Of a DNA stretch of 17,480 nucleotides, positions 6,457-15,609 are shown one piece after another. The DNA comes from Dehalococcoidia bacterium (GTDB taxonomy: Bacteria > Chloroflexota > Dehalococcoidia > Lucifugimonadales > SHYF01), in assembly GCA_009692985.1 (NCBI GenBank), contig SHYF01000013.1, positions 1 to 17,480 on the forward strand, written 5' to 3'. Under the pieces are notes generated by a model that saw only the letters and a program-made list of their open reading frames with translations, was not told the DNA's origin and did not search any database. The position numbers and the translations under genes are program-made. The stretch's first letter is position 1. The number at the start of each line of letters is the position of its first letter.

Positions 6457-6939
6457 TCAGGTGGCATTCTTGACCAGGTTGAAAACCATATCCTTGCCAC
6501 CGGCTTCAAGGGACCAAGTGGTGCACAGGTCGCACACCAACTCATATCCTTTGGTGTTGAGCAACAGGTAGCTGTAAAGGTTCCCATTGGCCGGAATGTC
6601 TGCGGCGATCGAAACGAGGTGGGGATCAAAAGATGAGGGGTCCGAGGCAGTGGAATCCCTCAAAACACCGCCCCTCTTGACCTGTGCTGACGGCGCTGGA
6701 GAGGGTGGCTTAGGAGCAGGGATTGCCGTCGCAGTGGGTGTCGGCGTTGCGATGGGCCCAGGTGCTGCCGCTCGAGTCGCCGTTGCGGTGGGTACAGGCG
6801 CCGCTTGGGTCGGTGCGGGGACTCTGGTAGGGGTGGGAACGGGCGCCTCAGCAGTACCGCAGGCCACCGCCAGCAGCAGACTCACTGCCAGTAGAACGCT
6901 ACCTGAAAACTTAAGCCGGAACCCATTAGCCATGTTCAT
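6457..6939 (-). pseudogene. Truncated peptide-binding lipoprotein of an ABC transporter (SBP_bac_5 N-terminus)
   Basis: The 160 residues match only the start of an extracellular solute-binding protein of the peptide/nickel (family 5) type, normally about 500-600 residues. The ATG at 6939 is preceded by AAGGAGAGG. A signal peptide ends in LAVAC (lipid-anchored Cys27), then a Pro/Thr/Ala-rich tether (about 34-84), then the domain start KRGGVLRDSTASDPSSFDPH (about 88-107) and DLCTTWSLEAGGKDMVFNLV. The frame stops at TGA just where family members continue with an aromatic-His-Asp-Gly motif, and no homologous continuation is seen downstream in any frame. The tail is therefore missing, close to the island boundary. 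It faces away from the CoA-transferase gene. Confidence 0.75.
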
Positions 6940-6966
6940 CAGACACCTCTCCTTTCCTTCACGCAC

Positions 6967-7133
6967 GATCCCCCAACATATCTAATCCAGATAGAATACT
7001 CCGATACAACACCGTCAAGAGTTCGAGTAGGAAACCAGCTAAAAGCGAGAAGAAGAGTAACCTGTAGGCTTCTGCTATTATTTGACCGTGGCTAGCATTT
7101 GTAAAGGCCACCATCCCTGTACTTTTCCGCGAC
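6967..7133. other. Divergent intergenic region
   Basis: This is part of the 403-base interval 6940-7342 between the truncated binding-protein gene and the CoA-transferase gene. A 73-codon minus-strand frame with a hydrophobic patch crosses it, but it overlaps the plus-strand promoter, has no clear ribosome-binding site and resembles nothing I know. I consider the interval regulatory. Confidence 0.4.
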
Positions 7134-7161
7134 TTGCATTCCCCTGCGCCTGGGTTATAAT
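7134..7161 (+). promoter_or_regulatory. Sigma-70-type promoter upstream of the CoA-transferase gene
   Basis: TTGCAT (7134-7139) and a perfect TATAAT (7156-7161) are separated by 16 bases. The promoter points into the CoA-transferase gene and leaves an untranslated leader of about 170 bases. Confidence 0.6.
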
Positions 7162-7342
7162 CGGTCTTCGAAAGCGACAAGTGACAGATTATGTTTGGGT
7201 TAGTCAGCTTTCCCGTTTTGGTGCCCGCCTGGCGGTACAGGTACGCTCTTGACTTATCAAACAGTTGGCTAGAGCGGCTGGCGGTAATTCTCCTAAGCGC
7301 GGCGGCTGGCCCACGGAGCCTGATATCAATGGAGGAACAAGG

Positions 7343-9916
7343 ATGGCACAGGAGTTAGCTCTGGGACATTTGAAGGTCGTCGATCTAACCGGCTTTATAG
7401 CGGGACCGTATTGTACTAAACTCCTGGCCGACATGGGGGCCAACGTCATCAAGGTGGAAAAGCCGATGGAGGGGGATGTTACCCGGGACTGGGGCCCATT
7501 CCTTGGGGACATACCTGGGAAGGAGCGTAGCGGCCTGTTCTGGTATCTCAACACGAACAAGCGGAGCATTGCGCTGGACCTCAAAAAGGGCGCAGACCTG
7601 GCGGTTTTGAAGAAACTGATTTCCCAAAGCGATGTTGTGGTGGAGAACTTTTCACCCGGAGTGATGTCGTCCCTCGGGCTGGGATACGAAAGCTTGAAGG
7701 GGGCGAATCCTTCGTTGGTGATGACTTCGATCTCCGACTTCGGCCAGGATGGGCCGTATCGGGACTACCGCGCCACGGACATAGTGGCAAATGCCATTAC
7801 GGGGCTCATGTCGATTTCCGGAATGTACGATAGGGAGCCCTTGAAGCGCGGCCTTCACCAGGCGGCTTTCAGGGCCGGGCAGTACGCGGCTGTGGCGACT
7901 CTAGCAGGTGTCTTTGCTACTCAGGCCACAGGGCAGGGACAACACATCGATGTTTCTTCGATGGAGTGCCTGGTGACTGGGTTCATTCATCAATTGATGC
8001 CCTACGTTTATGCGGGTGAGATCACGCGGCGAGCTCCCAAATCGGGCCTCTCCTTTGGTGGACACGTCCAACCTATAGAGACATCTGACGGATATGCTAT
8101 CCCTGGCACAGGGACGGGCGCTACTTGGCAAGATCTGGGAAGGCTGCTTGAGGAGCCTGCGCTACTTGACCCGGAGTTTTCGACGCCTGCCGGCCGCGAG
8201 GCCCATGGCCAGCAGATAGACGCAATCCTTGCACGCAACTTCAAGAAGCAGCGCAGATATGAGCTAGTTCGTACGGCCCAGGAGAAACGATTTCATTTTG
8301 CTGTGGTGCAATCAATTAAGGACCTCTTGGAGTGCCCGCATCTTAATGAGCGGGGCTACTTTGTTGAAATAGACCACCCGCTGGCCAGGGCGGTGAAGCT
8401 CCCTGGAGCGCCCTTCAAAATGTCCAGGACGCCTTACAATATTAGGCGACACGCGCCTGACCTGGGTGAGCACAGCTCAGAGGTCAGGGCCGAGGTGGAG
8501 AACTGGAGTGGCCGCCGTCCAACCCCGAGCAGAAGCGAGACCCAGCAAGCAAGCCACAGGCTTCCGTTACATGGTGTCCGGGTGTTGGAGCCTGCGGCTG
8601 CTGTGGCTGGCCCAGCCGCGGGCAAACTGTTGGCATTGCTTGGGGCGGAAGTCATCAAGATTGAGAGCCTGGTACGGCCGTGCAACCTGCGTGGCGCTGG
8701 TAGGGGCCCTGATCCAGGGCGTGAACCCGCTCAGCAGTATTGGAATGAGTCCGGGTCCCACAATGATGTTAATCTAGGCAAGCGGAACATTACCCTGGAC
8801 TTCCGTACGGACGAGGGCAAAGAAGCCTTTAAGGAGTTGGTCAGCATCTCAGACGTTGTGCTGGAGAACTTTACGCCAAGGGTAATGAAGGGCTTCGGAT
8901 TGGGGTATGATGACCTGGTCAAAATAAAGCCTGACCTGATCATGCTGTCAGTTACGGGCTATGGTCACACAGGCACCTACCGGGACTATGCCACCATGGG
9001 CATGGGCATCGAGGTCGCCACGGGTTGTGCTTGGGTCACTGGTTATTTGGGAGGCCCTCCTGCCCGAGGCGGCATGCCCCTCCCCGACGACATCACCGCT
9101 GTCCACGCTCTGTTCGCTACCCTTGCGGCCCTTTCATATCGCAATGTTACAGGTAAAGGCCAGTGGATAGACGCCAGCATGTACGAGGCAGGGCACTTTG
9201 TAGCTGAGGCTATCATGGACTACGTCCTCAATGGCCGGGAAGGAGAGCGCCTGGGCAACAGAGACCGCAACCTGGTGCCGCAGGGCTGCTACCGGTGCCT
9301 GGGGGATGACCAGTGGGTAACACTCTCCATAAGCTCCGATGCGGAGTGGAAGGTGTTGTGCAACCTCATAGGCAGGAAGGACATGGCTGCCGACCCTGGT
9401 TTGCAGACCAAGGAGCAACGGTGGCAACGACATGACGAGATTGACAGGTACATAGCGGAGTGGACACAGAAGCGAGACAAGGTACAAGCTATGCACGAGT
9501 TGCAGCAGAATGGGATAGCTGCGGGAGCCGTTCTTAACAACAAAGATGTCTTGTTGAACGCGCATCTTCGATCCCGAGACTACTTTGCGCAGGTGGTACA
9601 CAAAAATCCCCATCTGGGCAAGAAGGTATACCCTGGCTTGCCCTATATGTTTGACGGAGCCCGCCTCCCGAACCCGATACCAGCTGCTGAACTGGGCGAA
9701 GACAACTGGCCGGTGCTAAAGGACCTATTGGGGATGAATCAGGACACGGTGCGAGAATGGGAGAAACGAGACATCATCGGGACAATTCCTCTGGGGGCCA
9801 GGAAAGCAAAACCTCGTGAAGTTACCCCAATGAATCTATTGGTGGAACGGGGGGTGTTGAGGGGCTACGATACCGATTTTGATGCGATTCTAGAAAGCGG
9901 CAAGAGCTATGGTTAG
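7343..9916 (+). CDS. Two-domain CaiB/BaiF (family III) CoA-transferase
   Basis: An 857-residue fusion of two family III CoA-transferase units, each usually a separate protein of about 400 residues. These enzymes move CoA between carboxylic acids in the cytoplasm. Unit 1 (about 5-385) has VVDLTGFIAGPYCTKLLADM, GANVIKVEKP, NKRSIALDLK, VVVENFSPGVM and GQGQHIDVSSMECL. Unit 2 (about 408-830) has GVRVLEPAAAVAGPAAGKLL, GAEVIKIE, KRNITLDFRT, VVLENFTPRVM and GKGQWIDASMYEAG. The residue aligned with the catalytic Asp169 of formyl-CoA transferase is Glu in both halves (Glu208 and Glu615). The start at 7343 follows GGAGG (7331-7335); the frame is open back to 7265. Family III enzymes are interlocked dimers, so a tandem chain may form the dimer within one protein. 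The crotonase gene follows by 132 bases. Confidence 0.92.
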   Translation: MAQELALGHLKVVDLTGFIAGPYCTKLLADMGANVIKVEKPMEGDVTRDWGPFLGDIPGKERSGLFWYLNTNKRSIALDLKKGADLAVLKKLISQSDVVVENFSPGVMSSLGLGYESLKGANPSLVMTSISDFGQDGPYRDYRATDIVANAITGLMSISGMYDREPLKRGLHQAAFRAGQYAAVATLAGVFATQATGQGQHIDVSSMECLVTGFIHQLMPYVYAGEITRRAPKSGLSFGGHVQPIETSDGYAIPGTGTGATWQDLGRLLEEPALLDPEFSTPAGREAHGQQIDAILARNFKKQRRYELVRTAQEKRFHFAVVQSIKDLLECPHLNERGYFVEIDHPLARAVKLPGAPFKMSRTPYNIRRHAPDLGEHSSEVRAEVENWSGRRPTPSRSETQQASHRLPLHGVRVLEPAAAVAGPAAGKLLALLGAEVIKIESLVRPCNLRGAGRGPDPGREPAQQYWNESGSHNDVNLGKRNITLDFRTDEGKEAFKELVSISDVVLENFTPRVMKGFGLGYDDLVKIKPDLIMLSVTGYGHTGTYRDYATMGMGIEVATGCAWVTGYLGGPPARGGMPLPDDITAVHALFATLAALSYRNVTGKGQWIDASMYEAGHFVAEAIMDYVLNGREGERLGNRDRNLVPQGCYRCLGDDQWVTLSISSDAEWKVLCNLIGRKDMAADPGLQTKEQRWQRHDEIDRYIAEWTQKRDKVQAMHELQQNGIAAGAVLNNKDVLLNAHLRSRDYFAQVVHKNPHLGKKVYPGLPYMFDGARLPNPIPAAELGEDNWPVLKDLLGMNQDTVREWEKRDIIGTIPLGARKAKPREVTPMNLLVERGVLRGYDTDFDAILESGKSYG

Positions 9917-10048
9917 GGCGCTGACGCTATTGGCTGATGCCTGAATGTAGAATTGTGGGATCAGATTGCAGTTGGGGAGGCACAAACAGCCGTAGAACTC
10001 GGAAAGTTCTGGAAATTTCTAGTACCAGCAGTTGAAAGGAGAATTGCG

Positions 10049-10876
10049 ATGACAGTGGGAAACCAGTATCTACTCTACAAAGTGGAAGACCATGTAGCCA
10101 CAATCACCTTTAACCGACCGGACCGGCTCAATGCCATGAGCGGCGAGATGCTCGAAGGACTTTACGAAGCACTTGTGGCTAGTCAGGAGGACGACGACGT
10201 GCGGGTGTTGGTTCTCACCGGGGCAGGACGCGGTTTTTGTAGTGGCATGGATCTCGGGCGGAAAGCGGAGGCAGGTCCACCGGTGGTTCAAGAGCCTCCG
10301 TCTCTAGCCGAGTCTACTCGTGGAGTGGTGTCCCGCGGCGCAGGGCGGGTTTGTGTCTATACGACTCAATATTTGGAAAAACCTTATATTGCCATGGTCA
10401 ACGGCGCTGCGGCAGGCGGAGGCTTTGACCTGGCGTCTATGGCAGACATTCGTATAGTGTCAGAGCTGGCCAGGGGAACAATAAACCATGTGAGGCTTGG
10501 GCTTCTATCCGCCGATGGTGGATACTTTCCTCTGGCACGGATAGTAGGGGCATCCAAGGCTATGGAGATGGTGTTCACCGGGAAACTGTACTCAGCTGCG
10601 GAGCTCAAGGAGTTTGGATGGGCCAACCACGTGGTTCCCCACGACCAGCTAGAGAGCTTCACGTACGCCATGGCCAGGGATATAGCCGAAGGGGCCGCTC
10701 CTGTTTCCGCGCGGTTCGCTAAAGGCCTCATTCGCAGTTCTCTGGATCAGGACATCCTCGACCACTTCCACGAATTGGGCCTGGCACAAACCATCTGCAG
10801 GACAACAGAGGACTCCAAGGAAGGGCCCAGGGCGTTTTCAGAGAACCGTAGGAAACCCAATTTCAAAGGTCGTTAA
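10049..10876 (+). CDS. Crotonase family protein (enoyl-CoA hydratase/isomerase)
   Basis: A 275-residue crotonase that acts on an acyl-CoA thioester in the cytoplasm. The two oxyanion-hole regions are present: GAGRGFCSGMDL (about 58-69) and NGAAAGGGFDLASMADIRI (about 118-136). The glutamates needed by hydratases are replaced: the site of rat Glu144 is Asp127 and that of Glu164 is His147. Instead Asp156 in LLSADGG lies where isomerases such as PaaG and dienoyl-CoA isomerase place their catalytic Asp, so an isomerase or other crotonase reaction is more likely than plain hydration. The ATG at 10049 follows AAAGGAG; an upstream in-frame start at 9953 would add 32 residues unlike the family. Confidence 0.9.
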   Translation: MTVGNQYLLYKVEDHVATITFNRPDRLNAMSGEMLEGLYEALVASQEDDDVRVLVLTGAGRGFCSGMDLGRKAEAGPPVVQEPPSLAESTRGVVSRGAGRVCVYTTQYLEKPYIAMVNGAAAGGGFDLASMADIRIVSELARGTINHVRLGLLSADGGYFPLARIVGASKAMEMVFTGKLYSAAELKEFGWANHVVPHDQLESFTYAMARDIAEGAAPVSARFAKGLIRSSLDQDILDHFHELGLAQTICRTTEDSKEGPRAFSENRRKPNFKGR

Positions 10877-11035
10877 TGGCGCTCGCCTTAACAACCTGGC
10901 CCGCTGAAGAGCATCAAGCTGAGCGCCCCTGCCCAGGACGCGATGCCGCAGGCGATATCAATGGGTTGGGTTAATGCAAACGTAACTCAGCGACGATATG
11001 CCAGACGATAATCGTTACACAAGCGGCTCCCAGGC

Positions 11036-11902
11036 GTGGCGTACGACACTGTGTTGACAAGAGTTGTCCGCAATGGTAGAAGGTGTGATCCACAATCTTT
11101 GGCACTGCTCCGTGGCGAGTTGGGCCTGGACAGGCCGCTGGTAGTCCAGTATGTGAGTTGGCTGGGCGGTGTCGCACGCGGAGACCTGGGCAAATCAATG
11201 AAGACTGGTCGCCCTATCGTGGAAGAGATAGGACGCCGTATGCCATTGACGGCGCAACTGGCTATTATGGCCGTCATCATAGGGTTTGTGGCTGGCCTGC
11301 CTTTAGGCATCATCTCAGCTTTGAAACACGGCTCCTGGGCCGATAACGTGTCCAGGTTCATGGCGATCGCATTCCTAGCCTTTCCCAGCTTTTGGTTGGG
11401 TTTGATGGTACTACTGGTTGGCCTGAGATTCTTCAATTGGAGCCCCCCTTTGGGCCATAACCTGTTTGGGAATGCACCCGCAGCAACCCTGATACAGTTC
11501 ATTTTCCCATCTGCCATTCTCGGATCGCACTTGATGGCCCTCGTTGCTCGTATGACCATGTCCACCATGCTGGAAGTGCTGCGCGAGGACTATATACGCA
11601 CAGCTCGGGCCAAGGGTCTAGCCGAGCAAACGATCATAGTTCGTCACGCCATGAAAAACGCCATGATACCAGTGGTAACAATAGTGAGCCTCTCGGTGGG
11701 TGCCCTTCTGGCGGGGACGGTGGTTATGGAATCCGTTTTCGCTATCCCCGGAATTGGGTCCTATCTTTTGGGGTCGATCACATCCCGTGACTACACTGTA
11801 GTCCAGGCGTTGGTCTTGTTGTTCGCCCTGATCTTCATTGCCATAAACCTGGCGGTAGACCTGTTGTACGGATGACTGGACCCACGCATAAGTCAGACGT
11901 GA
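11036..11902 (+). pseudogene. Degraded Dpp/Opp-type ABC permease (DppB-like)
   Basis: The sequence aligns with the second and later parts of a DppB permease, an inner-membrane subunit of a peptide or related-solute importer. Recognisable parts are DPQSLALLRGELGLDRPL (about 18-35), the transmembrane segments near 72-95, 107-131, 212-235 and 256-276, and the EAA loop EDYIRTARAKGL (about 184-195). The first transmembrane helix and the usual VVPGDP motif are missing: upstream the frame has a TAA at 11009 and scrambled sequence. At the other end TGA (11873-11875) interrupts the usual end, since LDPRISQT continues in frame to a second TGA at 11900. It might still be expressed as a shortened protein from the GTG at 11036, but I consider it non-functional. 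Confidence 0.72.
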
Positions 11903-11963
11903 TAGGCAGAATCTAGACGTGCAAGGCCAACAAGCAGCAAACATAGCACTCCCAAGGCCATGA

Positions 11964-12815
11964 CCTCGGTTTCGTCTGGCCAGAGAGGCCCTGGGGTTTG
12001 CGAGGAAGCAGCCCCTGGGGGCCGCCGGCCTTATCATGGTGGTCGCGGTCGTCCTACTTGCCGTATTCGCCCCGGTAGTAACCAACAGAGACCCCAACTT
12101 GGAGGACTACACGGCACGGCTAACCGGCCCTAGCACGTCTCACTGGTTAGGCACCGATGACTTTGGCAGAGACCTGTGGACACGCATGGTCTATGGCGCG
12201 CGCATATCCCTGCAGGTGGGTTTCATTGCTGTGTTCACGGGCGCAACGCTGGGGCTGTCCTGGGTGTCGTTACCGGGTATCTGGGAGGGGGCATTGATGT
12301 TATTGCCCAGCGAATTGTGGAGATGATGTTGTCTATTCCAGGGCTGCTCCTGGCCCTGGCCCTGATGGCTACTTTGGGGCCGGGGGTAGATAAGGTAATA
12401 GTTGCCCTGGCCATCCTCTACGTACCTCGAACATTGCGGGTGGTACGGGGCACGGTGCTATCCATTAAGGAAAACGTTTACATAGAGGCACGCGCGAACG
12501 GTTGGCGCCTCACCCTTGCATGTCATGTTCCGCCACGTCCTGCCCAATGTCACGGCGCCTTATCTGATCATAGTCAGCAGCCTCCTGGGAGGGGCTATTC
12601 TCACCGAAGCCACGCTTAGCTTCCTGGGACTGGGAGTACCGCCACCACATGCATCCTGGGGACGAATGTTGGCCAGCAGTGTGGCCACATATGCTGTGTC
12701 TGCTCCGTGGATGGTCATTGTACCGGAGTTGGGCATCACCTGGTTGGTATTGGGCTTCAACCTCCTGGGCGATTCACTTCGGGATGTGTGGGACCCACGC
12801 CTTAGGGGACGGTAG
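11964..12815 (+). pseudogene. Frameshifted Dpp/Opp-type ABC permease (DppC-like)
   Basis: This is the partner permease of the preceding gene. Its body is complete only if two one-base shifts are corrected. The N-terminal part FARKQPLGAAGLIMVVAVVL through HWLGTDDFGRDLWTRMVYGA reads in one frame. At the G-run 12251-12254 a base appears missing, because GAVLGVVTGYLGGG continues in the next frame. At the C-run 12513-12515 a base appears added, after which LHVMFRHVLPNVTAPYLI returns to the first frame. The end [15 protein letters not shown] is typical. A TGA at 11961 lies just before the expected N-terminus and no good start is visible. Both shifts are in short homopolymers, so sequencing error is possible, but the damage next door argues for real decay. 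Confidence 0.78.
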
Positions 12816-12910
12816 AGGGATGTGAAGCTATGGAACGAGCAGAAAGCGTTCGCCTGGTAGTATTGAACAATGTCGTTTCGTCAAGTCCGGAGTGTCCTTG
12901 GGGTTGTGGC

Positions 12911-12939
12911 TTTTCTTTTCAAGGCAGCTTCCCTATAAT
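12911..12939 (+). promoter_or_regulatory. Possible promoter upstream of the first acyl-CoA dehydrogenase
   Basis: A perfect TATAAT at 12934-12939 lies 120 bases before the dehydrogenase start. The -35 region, TTTTCT at 12911-12916 with a 17-base spacer, is weak. It would start a separate transcript downstream of the broken permease genes. Confidence 0.4.
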
Positions 12940-13058
12940 GCGGCGGTAGGAGCAAACAAAATTGCGCCCGTGGGCATCCGGGGCACGGTTTGCATCGAGT
13001 GCGTTCTGGAAGGATAACAGGCCGAAGTTGCGAGTAGCACGATAAGAGGTAGAGCACC

Positions 13059-14231
13059 ATGGATTTTGGATACGCACCTGAGAACGAAGCGTTTCGGCAA
13101 GAGGTTCGCCAGTTCATTGCGGATACCGTGACGCCTGAGCTCCGTCTGGAGTTGGAGGACAGGCGCGAATCGGGCCCTGGCCCTTTGATGGGAGAGCTAC
13201 TCCACAAGCTAGGGGCAAAAGGGTGGATAGGAATGAGCTGGCCCAAGGAGTACGGTGGTCTAGGGGCGGACAAAATCAACCAGTATGTTTTCGAGGAAGA
13301 GTTCTGCAGAGAAAACCTTCCTCTAGTGATGAACAACATCCTGGAGCAGGCTCCAGTGATAATGGCAGTGGGCACGGAAGAGCAGAAGAAATACTTCATA
13401 TCCGGCCTGATCAAAGGCGAGATCCACTTTGCCCTGGGATACACGGAACCCAGCGCGGGCACAGACTTGGCCTCTCTGAAGACAAGTGCAGTGGAGGACG
13501 GCGATGACTTTGTCATAAACGGACAGAAGGTGTTTACCTCCAATGCCCATTGGGCCAGCCACATCTATATGATGGCTCGGACAGATCCCAACGTCCCTAA
13601 GCACAAGGGGATTTCGCTCCTTCTTGTGCCATTGAACACCCCGGGAATCACCGTGCGTCCCTTGTGGACACTGGGGGGCGGCAGAACCAACGAGGTATTT
13701 TTTGACGACGTGAGAGTGCCCAAGACGGCGCTGCTGGGAGAGAAGAACATGGGCTGGTACGTTGGGTCCATGGGCTTGAATCTGGGAAGAGTCGGTGCTG
13801 GTCGCTACATGGGGTATGTAAGGGCGTATGAAGACATCGTTGACTTTATAAAAGAACAGAAAACTGAATGGCGCTCTTTGGCCGATGATCCTGCCGTACA
13901 GGATTCTCTAGCGGAGCTGTACTGTGATGCTCAAATAGCCCGGGTATTCACCTTGCGCAGCCTCTCTTTGTCGAGGAGAGGAGTGACTGCAACTTATGAG
14001 AACTCAGCAGAGAAGGTGTGGGGGCCTGAATTCGGCGTCAGGTCATCGGAATTGACTGCCCAAATCCTGGGCCCCTATGGTCAATTGTGGGAAGGGTCTG
14101 AGTTTGCCCCCGAAAAGGGCGAATTCGCCAGACACTTTGTTGGGGCTATGGTCTCTACCTTTGCTCACGGAGGAGTGGAGGTCATGAGGGACGCCATAGC
14201 AAGGCGCGGTCTCGGCCTTCCGCGCGGATAG
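13059..14231 (+). CDS. Acyl-CoA dehydrogenase (first of three)
   Basis: A 390-residue FAD-dependent acyl-CoA dehydrogenase, expected to introduce a double bond next to the CoA thioester and pass electrons to an electron-transfer flavoprotein. Order of domains: N-terminal helices with WIGMSWPKEYGGLG (about 56-69); middle beta domain with LGYTEPSAGTDLASLKT (about 126-142), the flavin and substrate contact region; DGDDFVINGQKVFTSNA; and the C-terminal helical domain ending MRDAIARRGLGLPRG. The residue aligned with the catalytic Glu376 of medium-chain enzymes (YEGT) is His in AHGGVE, so the base must lie elsewhere or be absent. The ATG at 13059 follows AGAGG (13045-13049). The next dehydrogenase starts 123 bases after the stop. 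Confidence 0.93.
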   Translation: MDFGYAPENEAFRQEVRQFIADTVTPELRLELEDRRESGPGPLMGELLHKLGAKGWIGMSWPKEYGGLGADKINQYVFEEEFCRENLPLVMNNILEQAPVIMAVGTEEQKKYFISGLIKGEIHFALGYTEPSAGTDLASLKTSAVEDGDDFVINGQKVFTSNAHWASHIYMMARTDPNVPKHKGISLLLVPLNTPGITVRPLWTLGGGRTNEVFFDDVRVPKTALLGEKNMGWYVGSMGLNLGRVGAGRYMGYVRAYEDIVDFIKEQKTEWRSLADDPAVQDSLAELYCDAQIARVFTLRSLSLSRRGVTATYENSAEKVWGPEFGVRSSELTAQILGPYGQLWEGSEFAPEKGEFARHFVGAMVSTFAHGGVEVMRDAIARRGLGLPRG

Positions 14232-14354
14232 GCATCGCAAGATTTCGCAGCGTATGGAGTAGATAGCCGCCTTTGTCCGGGCTGCGCTCCGGCAGTCCGG
14301 GGGTGTGCGCCCCGTGGAGACATCCCAACTCGGTACTCCGTAAGGAGGGGTATC

Positions 14355-15488
14355 TTGGACGTATTGCTAAACGAGGAAGAGGAGATGCTGCGTAAGGCCA
14401 CCCGCGAGTTCTTCGAGAGCGAGTGTCCCCCCAAACTGGTGCGCGCGATGGAGACAGACGATCTGGGCTATCCGCCAGATTTGTGGCGCAAAACGGCGGA
14501 GATGGGGTTCATAGGCCTGGCCCTGCCAAAGCAGTATGGCGGAGAAGGTGCGTCACTGCTCACCTTGGGTTTGTTGTTGGAAGCGGTGGGACGCGCCGTT
14601 GCCCCGCTGCCACTTCATTCAACTCTGGTGGCGGCCCTGACCATAGCGGATGCCGGAGACAGGCAGCAGTGCCAACGAATCCTGCCTCAGGTGAGCAGTG
14701 GGAACCTCATTATGACCTGGGCGGTAACAGAGCGGGATCCACGCCTGAACCCCGAAGACGTTGCTACTACGGCCAAGGCTGAGGGGGACCACTATGTCAT
14801 AAGCGGGTCCAAGCTGTTTGTAGAAAACTTCAATGCATCTGACCAGTGCCTGGTGGCATGTCGGACCGCCCCGGGATCTGTAGTGGGCGAAGGGATTTCT
14901 CTATTCATTGTAGACACCAAGAGTCCTGGAGTATCTCACGTACTTCTGCCCACCCTTGGCGGGGAAAAGCAAAGCCGGGTGGTGTTTGACCGTGTCAAAG
15001 TACCTAAAGCCAATCTGGTGGGTGGATTGAACAAGGGTTGGCCCATTGTTGAGCGGATGCTGGAGAGGGCAACTGCTCTGATTTGTGCCCAAATCGTTGG
15101 CGCCTCCCGCAAGGCGATGGAGATGGCAATTGACTTTTCCAAGAAACGCATCGTCTTTGGTCGTCCGCTGGGGTCTTTTCAGGCCAACCAACACCTATGC
15201 GCCGACATGGTGATCTGGGTGGACGGCACTGAAATGTTGACCTTTGAAGCTTTGTGGAGGCTGAGCGAGGGCCTGCCAGCCACCAAAGAGGTGTCGACAG
15301 CGAAGGCCGTATGTAATGAAAGGTGTCAGATGGTCCTTCGCAATGCCAACCACATTCACGGTGGCATAGCACAGATCAAAGAGTTTGACCTAAACCTCTG
15401 GTTTCGCCGGGCTTCCGCTTGGATGATGAGATTCGGCACTACATTTGAGCACAGGAAAATAATCGCCAAGGCCGTACTGGCGGCGTAA
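14355..15488 (+). CDS. Acyl-CoA dehydrogenase (second of three), divergent subfamily
   Basis: A 377-residue acyl-CoA dehydrogenase homologue. It starts at TTG 14355, supported by AGGAGG at 14343-14348 and by the family-like N-terminus DVLLNEEEEMLRKATREFF; no ATG fits. GFIGLALPKQYGGEGASLL marks the N-terminal domain. The middle domain is atypical: WAVTERDPRLNPEDVATTA replaces the usual TEPxxGSD loop that contacts flavin. The C-terminus HIHGGIAQIKEFDLNLWFRR resembles FadE/ChsE-type subunits that work as heterotetramers in mycobacterial steroid side-chain oxidation. It may therefore be a partner of a neighbouring dehydrogenase rather than a stand-alone enzyme; this is inference. Confidence 0.88.
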   Translation: MDVLLNEEEEMLRKATREFFESECPPKLVRAMETDDLGYPPDLWRKTAEMGFIGLALPKQYGGEGASLLTLGLLLEAVGRAVAPLPLHSTLVAALTIADAGDRQQCQRILPQVSSGNLIMTWAVTERDPRLNPEDVATTAKAEGDHYVISGSKLFVENFNASDQCLVACRTAPGSVVGEGISLFIVDTKSPGVSHVLLPTLGGEKQSRVVFDRVKVPKANLVGGLNKGWPIVERMLERATALICAQIVGASRKAMEMAIDFSKKRIVFGRPLGSFQANQHLCADMVIWVDGTEMLTFEALWRLSEGLPATKEVSTAKAVCNERCQMVLRNANHIHGGIAQIKEFDLNLWFRRASAWMMRFGTTFEHRKIIAKAVLAA

Positions 15489-15531
15489 GCTGGGCAAATT
15501 GGGGGGTACGGTCGGTAACTGTCCACATCTA

Positions 15532-15568
15532 ATATGGAGGCGCGTTCCTCAACAATGGGCCTCCATAT
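15532..15568 (+). promoter_or_regulatory. Perfect 10-base inverted repeat
   Basis: ATATGGAGGC (15532-15541) and GCCTCCATAT (15559-15568) are exact reverse complements around 17 bases. No T-run follows, so it looks more like a paired operator or RNA hairpin than an intrinsic terminator. It lies 44 bases after the second dehydrogenase gene. Confidence 0.45.
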
Positions 15569-15609
15569 ATCGGCAAGGCTCTCGCGGCGGACTCGTCGCT
15601 GTGTCCCGA

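Noticed and set aside
6959..7180. Minus-strand frame of 73 codons with a hydrophobic patch.
   Set aside because: It overlaps the plus-strand promoter, has no convincing ribosome-binding site and matches nothing recognised.
6457..11902. TGA at positions where Trp would fit in the binding-protein and dppB remnants, suggesting TGA may code for Trp.
   Set aside because: The intact genes of the window contain many Trp codons, all TGG, and are not interrupted by TGA. The small minus-strand gene also ends in TGA. Nonsense mutations in decaying genes explain the pattern better.
12831..12950. ATG frame of 39 codons after dppC, perhaps the start of a dppD ATPase gene.
   Set aside because: No Walker or other ATPase motif is visible and it runs into the dehydrogenase promoter. 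It may be chance.
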